Assembly (NCBI RefSeq): GCF_020640915.1
Contig: NZ_JADWDC010000015.1
Location: 17,275 to 81,274 of the forward strand
DNA: 64,000 nt
Reading direction: 5' to 3'
From: Waterburya agarophytonicola KI4
GTDB taxonomy: Bacteria; Cyanobacteriota; Cyanobacteriia; Cyanobacteriales; Xenococcaceae
The notes beneath the pieces were generated by a model. The model was not told where the DNA came from and made no database searches. It worked only from the letters and a program-made list of their open reading frames with translations. The position numbers were made by a program, and so were the translations under genes. Each line of letters starts with the position of its first letter. Positions within the stretch are counted from its first letter, which is position 1. This document shows positions 36,635 to 45,911 of this stretch, one piece after another.

Positions 36635-39166
36635 ATGAGATATTTAAAGGGTTTTAGCCTGGGATATTCTGTCTGTCGATCTTTATTATTGTGGTGTCTG
36701 TTGATTCCTGCCATAACGATCGCCATGGGAGTTAATCCAGAAGTAGTACAAGCTCAAACTGCTAGTAAACAGACAGCAGATCGGGACTATCAAGCAGCTA
36801 GAGAAACAATTGCTTCGGGTAGTTTGTTTGCAGCTAAACCTAAATTGCACAATGCTTTAAAGATATATCAAACTCTAGGAGATCGCACTGGACAGTATAA
36901 TTGTCTGATCGAACTGGCTCGCATTGATTATAAAGAAGCCAATTACCAACAAGCACAAATCAAACAAAGACAAGCCTTACAAGTTGTCAATTACAGTACC
37001 AATGATGGTAAAGCCAAAACTTTGGCGGGTTTAATTGCTTTGGAGTTGGGAGATTATAACGAAGCACTAAGTAAGCTCAGGGTAGGAGTCCACGAACTAC
37101 AAATAGCTGGATTGAGCGATCGCCTGGCAAGACAAGAATTGAATGAAGCGAAAATTGGTTTGGGAGAAGTCTTTACTCACCAAGGGCTATATAAACAAGC
37201 AGAAAACTATTTAGCCCAGACAGTCAATTCCCCCTATAGCGATTCTCATTTGCGACGACGCACCTTTAACGCCTTAGGCTCGATTCAACTAGAAATAGGA
37301 CAATATGACGAGGCTCTTAAGACATTCGAGCAAGCTCATTCTGTTTCCAACACTATAGGCGATCGCGTGGGGAAAGCCAAAACCCTGGAAAATCTGGGTA
37401 GAGCCTATCAGCTTACGGGGGATAGAAATAAGGCTCTCAAGCAATATCAAGAGGCATTGGGACAATTGAGGAGTGCGGGGGCGTGGAGCAGACAGGTATA
37501 CGTTTTGAATAATCTGGGTTTATTGGCTACCGAACTAGGCTTAAGTAACCGCGCTTTAGAATACCTGCAAAATGCCGAAGGTACGCTGTCTAATTCGGGG
37601 GGAGTGGGGCGAGTAATTACCTTGACTAATTTAGGTTATTACTACACTCAGAGAAAAAAATACGATTTAGCCAGAGATTATTTAGAACAAGCTTTAAGTT
37701 GGGCGAAAAGTAATGGAGATCGCCTAGGCGAAGCAAAAGCCCTCAGCGGTTTGGGGGCGATCGAGATGGAATTGGCAGACTATCAAGGTGCAAGTCAGAC
37801 TTTAGAGTCTAGTATTAAAATCTTTGAATCTCTACGCCCTGGTTTGCGAGACGAACAAAAGATTTCCCTAGCAGAAAGTCAAAGACTGACTTACGACTTG
37901 TTGCAAGAGGCTTATATAGCCCAAAATAAACCGATGAAAGCTTTAACTATAGCCGAGCGCAGTCGAGCCAGAGCTTTTATTGAATTATTAGCACAAAGAT
38001 CGTCTGGGAAATCTACTACAGAAATCGATCTGACTCCTCCCAACATCCAAGCAATCAAAGCCATCGCCAAAAATCGTCGAGCAACTATAGTTAACTATTC
38101 CATTATTCAAGATCGAAAGGGAGAGGAATCACAATTTTATATCTGGGTAGTTAATCCCCAAGGAAAAATTGATTTTCGCGCTCTAGATTTGACAGTTATT
38201 AAAGAGCAATTCAACACTTCTGTTGCTAGGGTATCTCGGGAATCTCGCAATGCTGCATCGGGGGGACGCGATCGCCAAAAGCCCAGACTGCAAGACTACG
38301 TGGTTTCATTCCGTGGCGAAAATAGCTCGGATACGACGGAGAATCATCGCAAGCTTAGTTTTCCTAGAGATGGCTACAAATTACTCATCGAACCAATCAA
38401 AGATCTATTACCCGAAGATCCCGAAGCATTAGTTGTTTTTATTCCCCAAGACTCATTATTTCTCGTTCCTTTTCCCGCCTTACAAAACGATCAGGGAAAA
38501 TTCTTAATTGAGGAACACACTATGCAAATTGCTCCTTCGATCCAAACCTTGGCAATAAAACCCAGCAAATCGACTTTAGATTCTTCTCAAGCATTAATTG
38601 TGGGCAATCCCGCACCCATGCCCGAATCATTGGCAAATTTACCAGGAGCAGAAATCGAGGCAAAAGCAATCGCCGATATTTTAAATGCAGCTCCTATAAT
38701 TGGTTCAGCAGCCACCGAAACCACTATCGTGGAGAAGATGCCACAAGCAGATCTAATTCATTTTGCCACCCACGGTTTATTCGATGAAAATCAAGGCTTA
38801 CAAAGCTCCCTCGCACTTTCGACTAGCGATCATACAGAAGGCTTTTTAACCGCCGAAGAAATACTCGATCTCAATCTTGATGCAGAATTAGTTGTACTGA
38901 GTGCTTGTAATACTGGGCGGGGAAGAATTACAGGGGATGGGGTGGTTGGTTTGTCCCGTTCGTTTCTTTTAGCAGGGGCGCAAAGTACTATCGTTTCCCT
39001 GTGGTATGTCCCCGATCTCCCCACCTCCGCACTAATGACAGATTTTTATCGTCAATTAGCCAAAAACCCCAATCAACCCCAGGCTCTACGTCAGGCAATG
39101 TTAAATACCATTAAAGAATATCCTAAACCCTACCAATGGGCTGCATTTATGTTGGTTGGGCAATAA
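36635..39166 (+). CDS. TPR-CHAT protein (caspase-like peptidase fold), exported
   Basis: 843 residues. Signal peptide about 1-40 (hydrophobic core LLLWCLLIPAITIAMG, cut near VQAQ). Residues 45-420 hold about nine TPR repeats (for example ALKTFEQAHSVSNTIGDRVG, NLGRAYQLTGDRNKAL). The C-terminal CHAT domain (about 545-843) has the catalytic pair His in HFATHGLF and Cys in LSACNTGRG. CHAT proteins are caspase-related; many are cyanobacterial, including the heterocyst factor HetF, and some are CRISPR or gasdermin effectors. None of those partners is adjacent. The substrate is unknown. ATG at 36635; divergent from ppk1. Confidence 0.9.
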   Translation: MRYLKGFSLGYSVCRSLLLWCLLIPAITIAMGVNPEVVQAQTASKQTADRDYQAARETIASGSLFAAKPKLHNALKIYQTLGDRTGQYNCLIELARIDYKEANYQQAQIKQRQALQVVNYSTNDGKAKTLAGLIALELGDYNEALSKLRVGVHELQIAGLSDRLARQELNEAKIGLGEVFTHQGLYKQAENYLAQTVNSPYSDSHLRRRTFNALGSIQLEIGQYDEALKTFEQAHSVSNTIGDRVGKAKTLENLGRAYQLTGDRNKALKQYQEALGQLRSAGAWSRQVYVLNNLGLLATELGLSNRALEYLQNAEGTLSNSGGVGRVITLTNLGYYYTQRKKYDLARDYLEQALSWAKSNGDRLGEAKALSGLGAIEMELADYQGASQTLESSIKIFESLRPGLRDEQKISLAESQRLTYDLLQEAYIAQNKPMKALTIAERSRARAFIELLAQRSSGKSTTEIDLTPPNIQAIKAIAKNRRATIVNYSIIQDRKGEESQFYIWVVNPQGKIDFRALDLTVIKEQFNTSVARVSRESRNAASGGRDRQKPRLQDYVVSFRGENSSDTTENHRKLSFPRDGYKLLIEPIKDLLPEDPEALVVFIPQDSLFLVPFPALQNDQGKFLIEEHTMQIAPSIQTLAIKPSKSTLDSSQALIVGNPAPMPESLANLPGAEIEAKAIADILNAAPIIGSAATETTIVEKMPQADLIHFATHGLFDENQGLQSSLALSTSDHTEGFLTAEEILDLNLDAELVVLSACNTGRGRITGDGVVGLSRSFLLAGAQSTIVSLWYVPDLPTSALMTDFYRQLAKNPNQPQALRQAMLNTIKEYPKPYQWAAFMLVGQ

Positions 39167-39246
39167 ACAGGTTTATTATTTATTACAATTCATTACAAAA
39201 GTTAGAAATATTATAAAGCGATCGCTTGTAAGCATGAAACAGATAC

Positions 39247-41274
39247 TTAAACAGAAATCGCCCCTCTCGCCATATCTGCGATCGCTTTATCGTTAGCTTT
39301 AGGTAAATGATAATAAGTACCCCCTGCTTGTTTGGCTAGCTCTTTAGCAAAACCAGTAGAGACAAAACGGCTTTCCGTATCGATCATTAGCAGTTTCATG
39401 CCTGTGGCCCGCACTTTTCCTGCAATATCGAGCAATTCCTCTTTAATATTGGGTTTTTCTGCTCCTTCTTCGGGCATTTCTCCTAAAGAACGAGATAGGG
39501 GAATATTACCTCTACCATCGGTAATGGCCACAATTACCACTTGTCCTATATCTCCAGACATTTGAGCGTTGATGCCCACATTTACCGCTTGAGTTAAGCC
39601 ATGAGATAAGGGAGAACCTCCACCACAGGGTAAAGTTTCTAATCTACCTTTTGCCATGGTAATCGATCGCGTGGGAGGCAAGAGAACATCTGCTCGTTCG
39701 CCTCTAAAAGGAATCAAGGAAATTTGATCTCGATTTTCATAGGCTTCGGTTAATAATCGCATTACCGCACCTTTCGCCGACTGCATTCTATTTAATGCCA
39801 TCGAACCAGAAGCATCTACCACAAAAATAATTAACGAACCTGCTTTGCGCGCCATCCGTTTAGAACGGATATCGCTTTGTTCGACAATTACATTACGCCC
39901 AGGGTTGCGTTCTCTACGTGCTTTTTGATAGGGTGCAGCATTTCGTAAAGTTGCATCTACTGCAATTCTTTTTACTTTCCCTTTGGGAATCATGGGCTTA
40001 ATATATCTTCCCCTATCATCGGAGAAAATCAGACTGCGCGCCCCAGATTTGCCCTGACGTTGCATGGTTTGAGCAAAGGTTAATACTTCAGGATCTAATA
40101 TTACCCCTTCAATATCAAAGATAAACTCGTCGGGAATAGCAGGAGGCTCTTGTTCTTGTTCTTCTTGTTCTTCTTGTTCTTCTTGTTCGTCTTCGTCTTG
40201 TTCTTGGTCTGAATCTGGTTCGTCTTGCTGCTGCTGTGGTGGTGGTGGGGGTGGTGGGGGTGCGTCTTCTGGAGGTGTTTCGATCGTCGTAGCGCGGGGA
40301 ATAATTACAAGTTCTACTGCTTTGCGGAGATCCTCAGCAATTACGTTATCTCTACCATCTAAGGCTGCGCAGGCTTTGGCTACCCGAACCGCAAATAGTT
40401 CGGCGCGATGTCCTTCTACTGTTCCCCGAACAGCTTCTTGTACCAAATATAAAACCTGATCGTGACTTATTTTAACTTCCTTGAGCCATTCCCGCGCCAG
40501 AATGATATCTGTCCTCAGGCTGTCGATATCTCCTTCATAAGCATTGATAAACTCTTGGGGGGAGTTGGTAAAATCAATTACTTGATTTACTGCTTCTACC
40601 CGTTGTTCTAGAGATAATACTCCATCAGCGGAAAGAGCGATCGCAATACGGTCTAAAAGGTGTTCCCGCAATACCCCCTCTTCGGGGTTATAGGTAGCAA
40701 TTAAAATTGGTTTGCAAGGATGCTGAAAACTAATACCTTCCCGTTCGATTACATTTCGTCCATCGGTTAAGACTGTCAGTAACTGGTTGGCAATTTGGTC
40801 GTCCAAAAGATTGATCTCATCAATATATAAAACCCCACGGTGGGCTTGCGCCAGTAATCCTGGTTGAAAGATCGGTTCGCCACGCTTAACCGACTCTTCT
40901 ACATCTACCGAACCGAGTAATCTATCTTCTGTAACTCCCAATGGTATTTGCACAAAAGGCGCGGGAATAATTTGGGTGGGGATATTTTCCATGGGAATAT
41001 CTCCATACCGAACAACAGTATCATCATCCCAATTTTGGGGCTTATTGGGGTCGCAATTGTAGAGAGAACCCTTGATAATTTCTATAGGTGGCAAAAGATT
41101 ATAGACTGCCCTTGCCATTACTGATTTAGCCGTTCCTCGACGACCAGCGATCGCTACTCCGCCTAGTTCTGGATCGATGGCAGCTAAGAGTAAAGCCAGC
41201 TTAATTGTCTCCTGTCCGACAATAGCGGTTAGGGGGAAGTTGATATTTTTGGGTGCAGTAGTTACAGCAGACAT
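39247..41274 (-). CDS. chlD: Magnesium chelatase subunit D
   Basis: 675 residues, as in other cyanobacteria. N-terminal AAA+ module (about 15-330) with GRRGTAKS in the Walker A position and [10 protein letters not shown] as Walker B. An acidic/proline linker comes next (about 335-385): a run of eight P, Q-rich stretch, then EEQ repeats. The C-terminal von Willebrand A domain (about 480-675) has the MIDAS DASGSM and ITDGRGN. With ChlI and ChlH it inserts magnesium into protoporphyrin IX, the committed step of chlorophyll synthesis. chlI and chlH are not in the window. It is convergent with the TPR-CHAT gene. Confidence 0.97.
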   Translation of the reverse strand: MSAVTTAPKNINFPLTAIVGQETIKLALLLAAIDPELGGVAIAGRRGTAKSVMARAVYNLLPPIEIIKGSLYNCDPNKPQNWDDDTVVRYGDIPMENIPTQIIPAPFVQIPLGVTEDRLLGSVDVEESVKRGEPIFQPGLLAQAHRGVLYIDEINLLDDQIANQLLTVLTDGRNVIEREGISFQHPCKPILIATYNPEEGVLREHLLDRIAIALSADGVLSLEQRVEAVNQVIDFTNSPQEFINAYEGDIDSLRTDIILAREWLKEVKISHDQVLYLVQEAVRGTVEGHRAELFAVRVAKACAALDGRDNVIAEDLRKAVELVIIPRATTIETPPEDAPPPPPPPPQQQQDEPDSDQEQDEDEQEEQEEQEEQEQEPPAIPDEFIFDIEGVILDPEVLTFAQTMQRQGKSGARSLIFSDDRGRYIKPMIPKGKVKRIAVDATLRNAAPYQKARRERNPGRNVIVEQSDIRSKRMARKAGSLIIFVVDASGSMALNRMQSAKGAVMRLLTEAYENRDQISLIPFRGERADVLLPPTRSITMAKGRLETLPCGGGSPLSHGLTQAVNVGINAQMSGDIGQVVIVAITDGRGNIPLSRSLGEMPEEGAEKPNIKEELLDIAGKVRATGMKLLMIDTESRFVSTGFAKELAKQAGGTYYHLPKANDKAIADMARGAISV

Positions 41275-41403
41275 GGCGATCGCTTTTTCTGATTCCTTTG
41301 TGGGTTATAAGACCTAGACCTTTTACTTTAATCTATTTGGGGGAGACTAGGAAAGCAGTCCAGTCTTAAATTCACCAAAGCGATCGCTTCTGAGGAAATA
41401 AAC

Positions 41404-41682
41404 TTATTCTTCTAGTAAACGAGTAAATTTATCCCGCATATCCTGTAGCTTTTGCTCGCATTTAGGAACAGCAGCAACTCGAAGATCGATTTCCAAAATA
41501 TTTTCTAGTCTAGTTGTTTTTTCCCATATTCTTGTCTCAACAGCAGACTCATGTTGATAGCGAAAAGACACTGTTTTTGAATCTACATCAAGAATTTCTA
41601 CATTCTTAACCCAGCCATTACTACTTTGTATAAAAAGCCATATATCTGATTGACCAATGAGTTCTTTAAGTTTTCTTTCCAT
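41404..41682 (-). CDS. Small conserved cyanobacterial protein (DUF6679-like)
   Basis: 92 residues. The stretch DIWLFIQSSNGWVKNVEILDVDSKTVSFRYQHE followed by WEKTTRLENI (in all, about residues 13-65) is a small beta-barrel pattern resembling DUF6679 proteins as I remember them. The C-terminal 25 residues form a charged helix. Soluble, no metal or catalytic motif. ATG at 41682. It lies 129 bases upstream of chlD on the same strand; functional link unknown. Confidence 0.65.
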   Translation of the reverse strand: MERKLKELIGQSDIWLFIQSSNGWVKNVEILDVDSKTVSFRYQHESAVETRIWEKTTRLENILEIDLRVAAVPKCEQKLQDMRDKFTRLLEE

Positions 41683-41935
41683 AAATCGATTAACTCTAGA
41701 TTAAATTTATAGTCGAAAAATATTTCATCTACTATAGGACATATTTTTAAAGTTTGCATCTTTTATTTTTTTATATCTTGCAATAGATGACAAAAATAAT
41801 AATGTTTGAATGACCTCAAGTTGAAAGATTATTTATTATTTTTCGCTCTTTTGGAAAAAACTATAATTACTTATTACTTATTACTCAAACAGTCCGAAAA
41901 CTAATCTTTACTACTGTGAATTTCGCCAAACCCAT

Positions 41936-42634
41936 CTAATATGCACCCCTACCCGCAACCACTACCAAAACAGTTTTAATTACGATCGTAAAATCTAACA
42001 ATAAAGACCATCTATTGATATAAAAGCGATCGTATAGATGAAGTTGTTTTGAGCTAGAATCAGATCTACCGTATACTTGCCACATTCCCGTAATTCCTGG
42101 CAAGACTTGATAACGAGAAAATTTTTCTGGGGACAGTTTTGAAGAATCTCTTAAAGTAAGAGGACGAGGCCCTACTAAGCTCATTTCACCTTTAATTACA
42201 TTAATTAATTGTGGTATCTCGTCAACACTATAACGACGTAAATATTTACCAACTTTAGTGATTCTGGGGTCATCTTTTATTTTGAATAAAACACCACCTT
42301 CCACTTCATTATTGCTTTCTAAATCGACTTGCATATTAGAAGCATTTTCCACCATAGTTCTTAACTTAAGTAAGTTAAACTCTTTACCTCCAAGCCCAAT
42401 ACGAGGTTGGCTAAAAAAAACCGAACCAGTCGAATCTAGTTTAATTGCTGCCATCACAACCAACATTGGTAATGCTAATACTATTAACATTGAGCTTGCT
42501 ACTACAACATCAAAAATACGCTTGATGAGAAAGCTATAATTTTTAGCCGAACGAATATCTTGGACTGGAAATTTTAATTCTAAAACCTTTCTGCTGCTTG
42601 AATTTAACCTACTCTTTTTGGAACTGTGAAGCAT
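41936..42634 (-). CDS. Sugar transferase initiating exopolysaccharide synthesis
   Basis: 232 residues. One N-terminal hydrophobic segment (about 38-68) is followed by the catalytic bacterial sugar transferase domain: FFSQPRIGLGGKEFNLLKLRTM (about 74-95), DPRITKVGKYLRRYSVDEIPQL and NVIKGEMSLVGPRPLTLR, then GITGMWQVYGRS. This is the WcaJ/PglC-type phosphoglycosyl transferase that moves a sugar-phosphate from a nucleotide sugar to undecaprenyl phosphate in the membrane. It is the short form with only one membrane segment. No other polysaccharide genes flank it, so the glycan is unknown. Confidence 0.93.
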   Translation of the reverse strand: MLHSSKKSRLNSSSRKVLELKFPVQDIRSAKNYSFLIKRIFDVVVASSMLIVLALPMLVVMAAIKLDSTGSVFFSQPRIGLGGKEFNLLKLRTMVENASNMQVDLESNNEVEGGVLFKIKDDPRITKVGKYLRRYSVDEIPQLINVIKGEMSLVGPRPLTLRDSSKLSPEKFSRYQVLPGITGMWQVYGRSDSSSKQLHLYDRFYINRWSLLLDFTIVIKTVLVVVAGRGAY

Positions 42635-42927
42635 CTTAATTAATTGATTTTAAATTTACAAAATAGTGTTTGCTCGTTAAACAGGGTTGCCAGCTTTAGA
42701 TTTTGACGGCTAAATAAATATTAAAATTTATATGTTTACTAAAATAATTAACGTATATATGCTTAGTACATCTACTTAGTAGGTTAAATTACCATAATAT
42801 CCATCTGTTTTCAATGAGCTTATTTACTAGTATTCTCAACACTATTGGTTCGCCCACCAGCACAATCAGTAGAAGTGTAGAAAATAACAGCAAACTGTTT
42901 TTTTAATCCCCCGCAGGAGAAATCTCG

Positions 42928-43746
42928 ATGAAAATTGGCAATAAAAAATTACAACGTTCTTTTTATCGTATTTTGTTGGCTGTTGGGGGTACTTCTATGT
43001 TAATTGTTTTAATTCTGGCGATCGAAACTACATTTGGTGCAGAAAAAACCTGTCAACCAACAGAATCTTGGTTATTTTGCCAGATTAGAGAATCGGTTTT
43101 GTTAAATATTGTTGAAGGTTTTAGCATCTTAGTGGCAGTATGGCTGTTTTTCTTAGAAGCACCAGAAAGAGATAAGCAAGCCCACTATGAAGCCTGGAAA
43201 ACCATTGATTCTGCTCATGGTTTGAGAAATAGTTATGCCAGGTTACAAGCTCTCCAAGATTTAAACGACGATCGCATACCCTTAAGAGGTTTCACAGCCC
43301 CTGAAGCAGATTTACGAGGAATCAACTTAGAAGGGGCAGATCTCAGCAATGCTTACCTGTCGGGGGCAGATCTCAGCAATGCCAATCTAAGTAATGCTAA
43401 TCTAAGCCACGCTAATTTAGTAGAAACCAAGTTAACCAATGCTAATTTGAGTAATAGTCAGCTAACTGGGGCAAATTTGAGCTATACGGATTTAATTGAA
43501 GCCGATTTGCAGGATGTAGACTTTGTAGGCGCGAATATTTTAGGGACAAACTTTGTCCGCGCAAATTTAACTCGGGCTTATTTTGGCGATGTTGATTTTA
43601 ATCAGTGCTTGTTAACGAATGCAAACCTACACAAAACCAAATTTTTTGGCGTAGAAAATTTAACCGCAGCACAAATAAAAGATGCCAAAAATTGGTCTGA
43701 AGGTATTTATGATGCCAAGATGTCGGCTAAATTAAATTACTCCTAA
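42928..43746 (+). CDS. Pentapeptide-repeat membrane protein
   Basis: 272 residues. Two membrane segments (about 13-33 and 53-77) flank a short loop with two cysteines (KTCQPTESWLFCQ). The soluble part has about 25 pentapeptide repeats from residue 118 to 240 (A-x-L-x-x pattern, for example GADLSNAYLSGADLSNANLS), which fold as a right-handed quadrilateral beta-helix. A ribosome site AGGAGA lies 7 bases before the ATG. Some repeats are nearly identical in DNA (GGCAGATCTCAGCAATGC twice), showing recent local duplication. The role is unknown; such proteins are abundant in cyanobacteria. Confidence 0.88.
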   Translation: MKIGNKKLQRSFYRILLAVGGTSMLIVLILAIETTFGAEKTCQPTESWLFCQIRESVLLNIVEGFSILVAVWLFFLEAPERDKQAHYEAWKTIDSAHGLRNSYARLQALQDLNDDRIPLRGFTAPEADLRGINLEGADLSNAYLSGADLSNANLSNANLSHANLVETKLTNANLSNSQLTGANLSYTDLIEADLQDVDFVGANILGTNFVRANLTRAYFGDVDFNQCLLTNANLHKTKFFGVENLTAAQIKDAKNWSEGIYDAKMSAKLNYS

Positions 43747-43774
43747 ATTACTCCTAAGAAATAAATTATAAAAA

Positions 43775-43809
43775 TTATAAACAACACTTAATTCTTCTGT
43801 TGTTTATAA
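43775..43809. terminator. Bidirectional hairpin between pentapeptide and photolyase genes
   Basis: TTATAAACAACA (43775-43786) and TGTTGTTTATAA (43798-43809) form a perfect 12-bp inverted repeat with an 11-base loop. It lies between two convergent genes and includes the last seven codons of the photolyase. It is AT-rich, so terminator strength is uncertain. Confidence 0.45.
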
Positions 43810-45218
43810 AGCTCTTTAAACTTACGCTGCTGCACTTTGTGATCCACAATAGGCTGGGGATAATCGTAACTAGCCCTTTCTAATTCTGGTATTTTGCCTG
43901 TAACCAAATACTCCGTATCCATTGAGCTTATTTCGGGCAACCATTGACGAATATAATCCCCATCCTGGTCAAATTTAGCAGTTTGGGATGCGGGATTAAA
44001 AATACGTAAAGGTTTGGGATCCATACCGCTAGAAGCACTCCATTGCCAACCGCCGTTATTCGCTGATAAATCACCATCAAAGAGTTTTTGCATGAAGTAT
44101 TTTTCCCCCCAACGCCAGTCAATAATTAAATCTTTGGTTAAAAAACTGGCAACAATCATGCGACAACGATTGTGCATCCATCCGCTTTCATTTAGCTGAC
44201 GCATGGCTGCATCAACAATGGGATAACCTGTTTTTCCTTCGCACCAGGCTTGAAATTTGGTTTTGTCGTTTTCCCAAGGAAAGTCTTTGAATTCATCGCG
44301 ATATGCCCCTTCAGCTAGTTCGGGAAAGAAAAATAAACAGTGTTGATAAAATTCGCGCCAAGCTAGTTCTTTTTGCCAAGTCACGACTCCATTTTTGGCT
44401 TCATCGCTGCGACAGTTTTCAGCAAGATCGACGGTGGCTTGCCAGACTGTACGAATGCCAATTACACCAAATTTTAGGGCGGCACTTAATTGTGATGTAC
44501 CATCGACATAGGGGAAATTGCGTTCTTCGTCGTAACTATAAATAGTTCGGTCACAAAATTCTTCTAGTTTCTCTTTGGCAGAGGTTTCTCCAGGGGCAAG
44601 AAGCAAAGGATATTCCCATTCATAGCCTAACTCTTTTGCCGTAGGTAAAGCGATCGCACCTACTTGACTTGCCGTTTCTAGTTCGGTCTTATTTAACCCT
44701 GCTAGCTGTTTAATTTCTGGGGTGACACTTTGTTTATCTTGTCCAATCCAGCTACGCCAAAAAGGTGTATACACCTTATAGGGAGAGTCAGAAGATTTGG
44801 TCAGGATCTCCCCTGGAGCGTGTAATAATTGATCCCAAACAGTGCTAATTTCTATACCCTTTTCGTTTAAAGTTGCGGTAACATTGCGATCGCGATTTTT
44901 GCTATAGGGTTCGACGTCTCGATTCCAATATACTGCTTTGGCTTTTAGTGCTTGAGCTAGTTGAGGAATGGCCTTTTCGGGTTCGCCTTGAATAATAATT
45001 AATTGGCTGCCTAGGTTTTGATAACTTTCCTGTAACTCTTGCAGACAGCCAATCATGTAAGTAACTCTAGCTGGGGCAACATCATCGCGATCTAGGATGT
45101 TGGGATCTAAACAAAATAAGCCTACTACTTTAGTAGTTTGCTCTGTTGCGGCAGTTAATCCTAAATTATCTAAAATTCGTAGATCGCGACGATGCCAAAA
45201 AAGAATTAAATCGGACAT
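43788..45218 (-). CDS. phr: Deoxyribodipyrimidine photolyase / cryptochrome family
   Basis: 476 residues from the ATG at 45218, where the protein reads MSDLILFWHRRDLRILDN like its relatives; ATG 45263 would add 15 residues. N-terminal Rossmann antenna domain (about 2-130), C-terminal FAD domain with WQKELAWREFYQH (near 278), MRQLNESGWMHNRCRMIVAS (near 338-357), DWRWGEKYFMQ, and NNGGWQWSASSGMDPKPLRIFNP. The Trp triad and the Asn/Trp flavin contacts of CPD photolyases are retained. It repairs UV-made cyclobutane pyrimidine dimers with blue light. 8-HDF or MTHF as antenna cannot be told. Class I photolyase is more likely than a signalling cryptochrome. Confidence 0.92.
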   Translation of the reverse strand: MSDLILFWHRRDLRILDNLGLTAATEQTTKVVGLFCLDPNILDRDDVAPARVTYMIGCLQELQESYQNLGSQLIIIQGEPEKAIPQLAQALKAKAVYWNRDVEPYSKNRDRNVTATLNEKGIEISTVWDQLLHAPGEILTKSSDSPYKVYTPFWRSWIGQDKQSVTPEIKQLAGLNKTELETASQVGAIALPTAKELGYEWEYPLLLAPGETSAKEKLEEFCDRTIYSYDEERNFPYVDGTSQLSAALKFGVIGIRTVWQATVDLAENCRSDEAKNGVVTWQKELAWREFYQHCLFFFPELAEGAYRDEFKDFPWENDKTKFQAWCEGKTGYPIVDAAMRQLNESGWMHNRCRMIVASFLTKDLIIDWRWGEKYFMQKLFDGDLSANNGGWQWSASSGMDPKPLRIFNPASQTAKFDQDGDYIRQWLPEISSMDTEYLVTGKIPELERASYDYPQPIVDHKVQQRKFKELYKQQKN

Positions 45219-45340
45219 TAGTAACTGGTTAAAATGGGGTAGAACAACTTTGCCGTTGTTCATTCTATCGCTTTTTTAGTTCATAATTACTGACTAAAAA
45301 TTATTTTTAGCTACATTCTCAGCTGCATTTCATTGACGCT

Positions 45341-45361
45341 CCCCCGCATAAATGACGGGGG
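45341..45361 (-). repeat. Hairpin beyond the tnpB 3' end (element right end)
   Basis: CCCCCG (45341-45346) pairs with CGGGGG (45356-45361); one extra T-A pair extends the stem to seven. It lies 24 bases downstream of the tnpB stop in the gene's sense. IS200/IS605-type elements end in such subterminal hairpins, and the guide-RNA scaffold of TnpB nucleases covers this region, so this is a probable right-end/omega-RNA relic. Confidence 0.5.
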
Positions 45362-45384
45362 ATTCCTCCTGCGAGCGGGATCTT

Positions 45385-45858
45385 CTAAGACCTTTCCCCT
45401 TCAGAGGCTTGGACGGTGCGCCCCACCGCCATATGCGAAGCTGTATCCTTTAGGGCAGCTTTTAATCCTCGTTGCTCGACTATTTGTGCTGCTGCTACAT
45501 CTCGATCCGTTGTATACCCGCAGCTACCACAAAAATGCACTCTTTCGGATAGTAGTTTTTTTCCTGTTATGGTTTTGCATCTAGGACAAGTTTGACTTGT
45601 TAGATTTGAATCCACACCCTCAAAGTACACTCCTCGCTTATGACATACAAACTCAAGAATGTTTAAAAATTGCCCAAAACCTGCATCTAAGGTGTGTTTT
45701 CTTAACATTCCTCTAGACATAGCCTTGAGGTTTAAATCTTCAACAAATACCATCCCAGCTTCATCGCACAATTGGTTAGCCAGCTTGTAATGAAAATCTT
45801 TTCTGGTATTAGCTATTTGTTCATGCAGCCGAGATACTTTGGCAATGCTGCTCAAGAT
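45385..45858 (-). pseudogene. tnpB: Truncated TnpB (IS200/IS605-family), C-terminal part
   Basis: About 157 codons remain of a protein that is normally near 400. The fragment starts with the helix IAKVSRLHEQIANTRKDFHY, keeps the RuvC Glu in VFVEDLNLKAM, the zinc ribbon CPRC...CGSC, and the last RuvC Asp in TTDRDVAAAQ. The first RuvC Asp and the whole N-terminal half are missing: a TAG stop stands at 45859-45861 and no tnpB-like codons follow. The C-terminus is intact. It cannot cut DNA. The break lies 50 bases from the start of the large CheB-CheR gene, suggesting the deletion fixed this junction. Confidence 0.88.
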
Positions 45859-45911
45859 CTAACAATATAATATGATTTAAACCATAGTCGATACTCCAGG
45901 CGATCGCTCTA

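Noticed and set aside
42814..42906. 30-codon ORF (MSLFTSILNTIG...) before the pentapeptide gene
   Set aside because: No ribosome site and no hydrophobic or conserved pattern; likely chance in an AT-rich spacer.
43320..43520. Short repeated DNA blocks that might suggest a CRISPR array
   Set aside because: They lie in frame inside the pentapeptide-repeat gene and encode A-x-L-x-x units; there is no regular repeat-spacer spacing.
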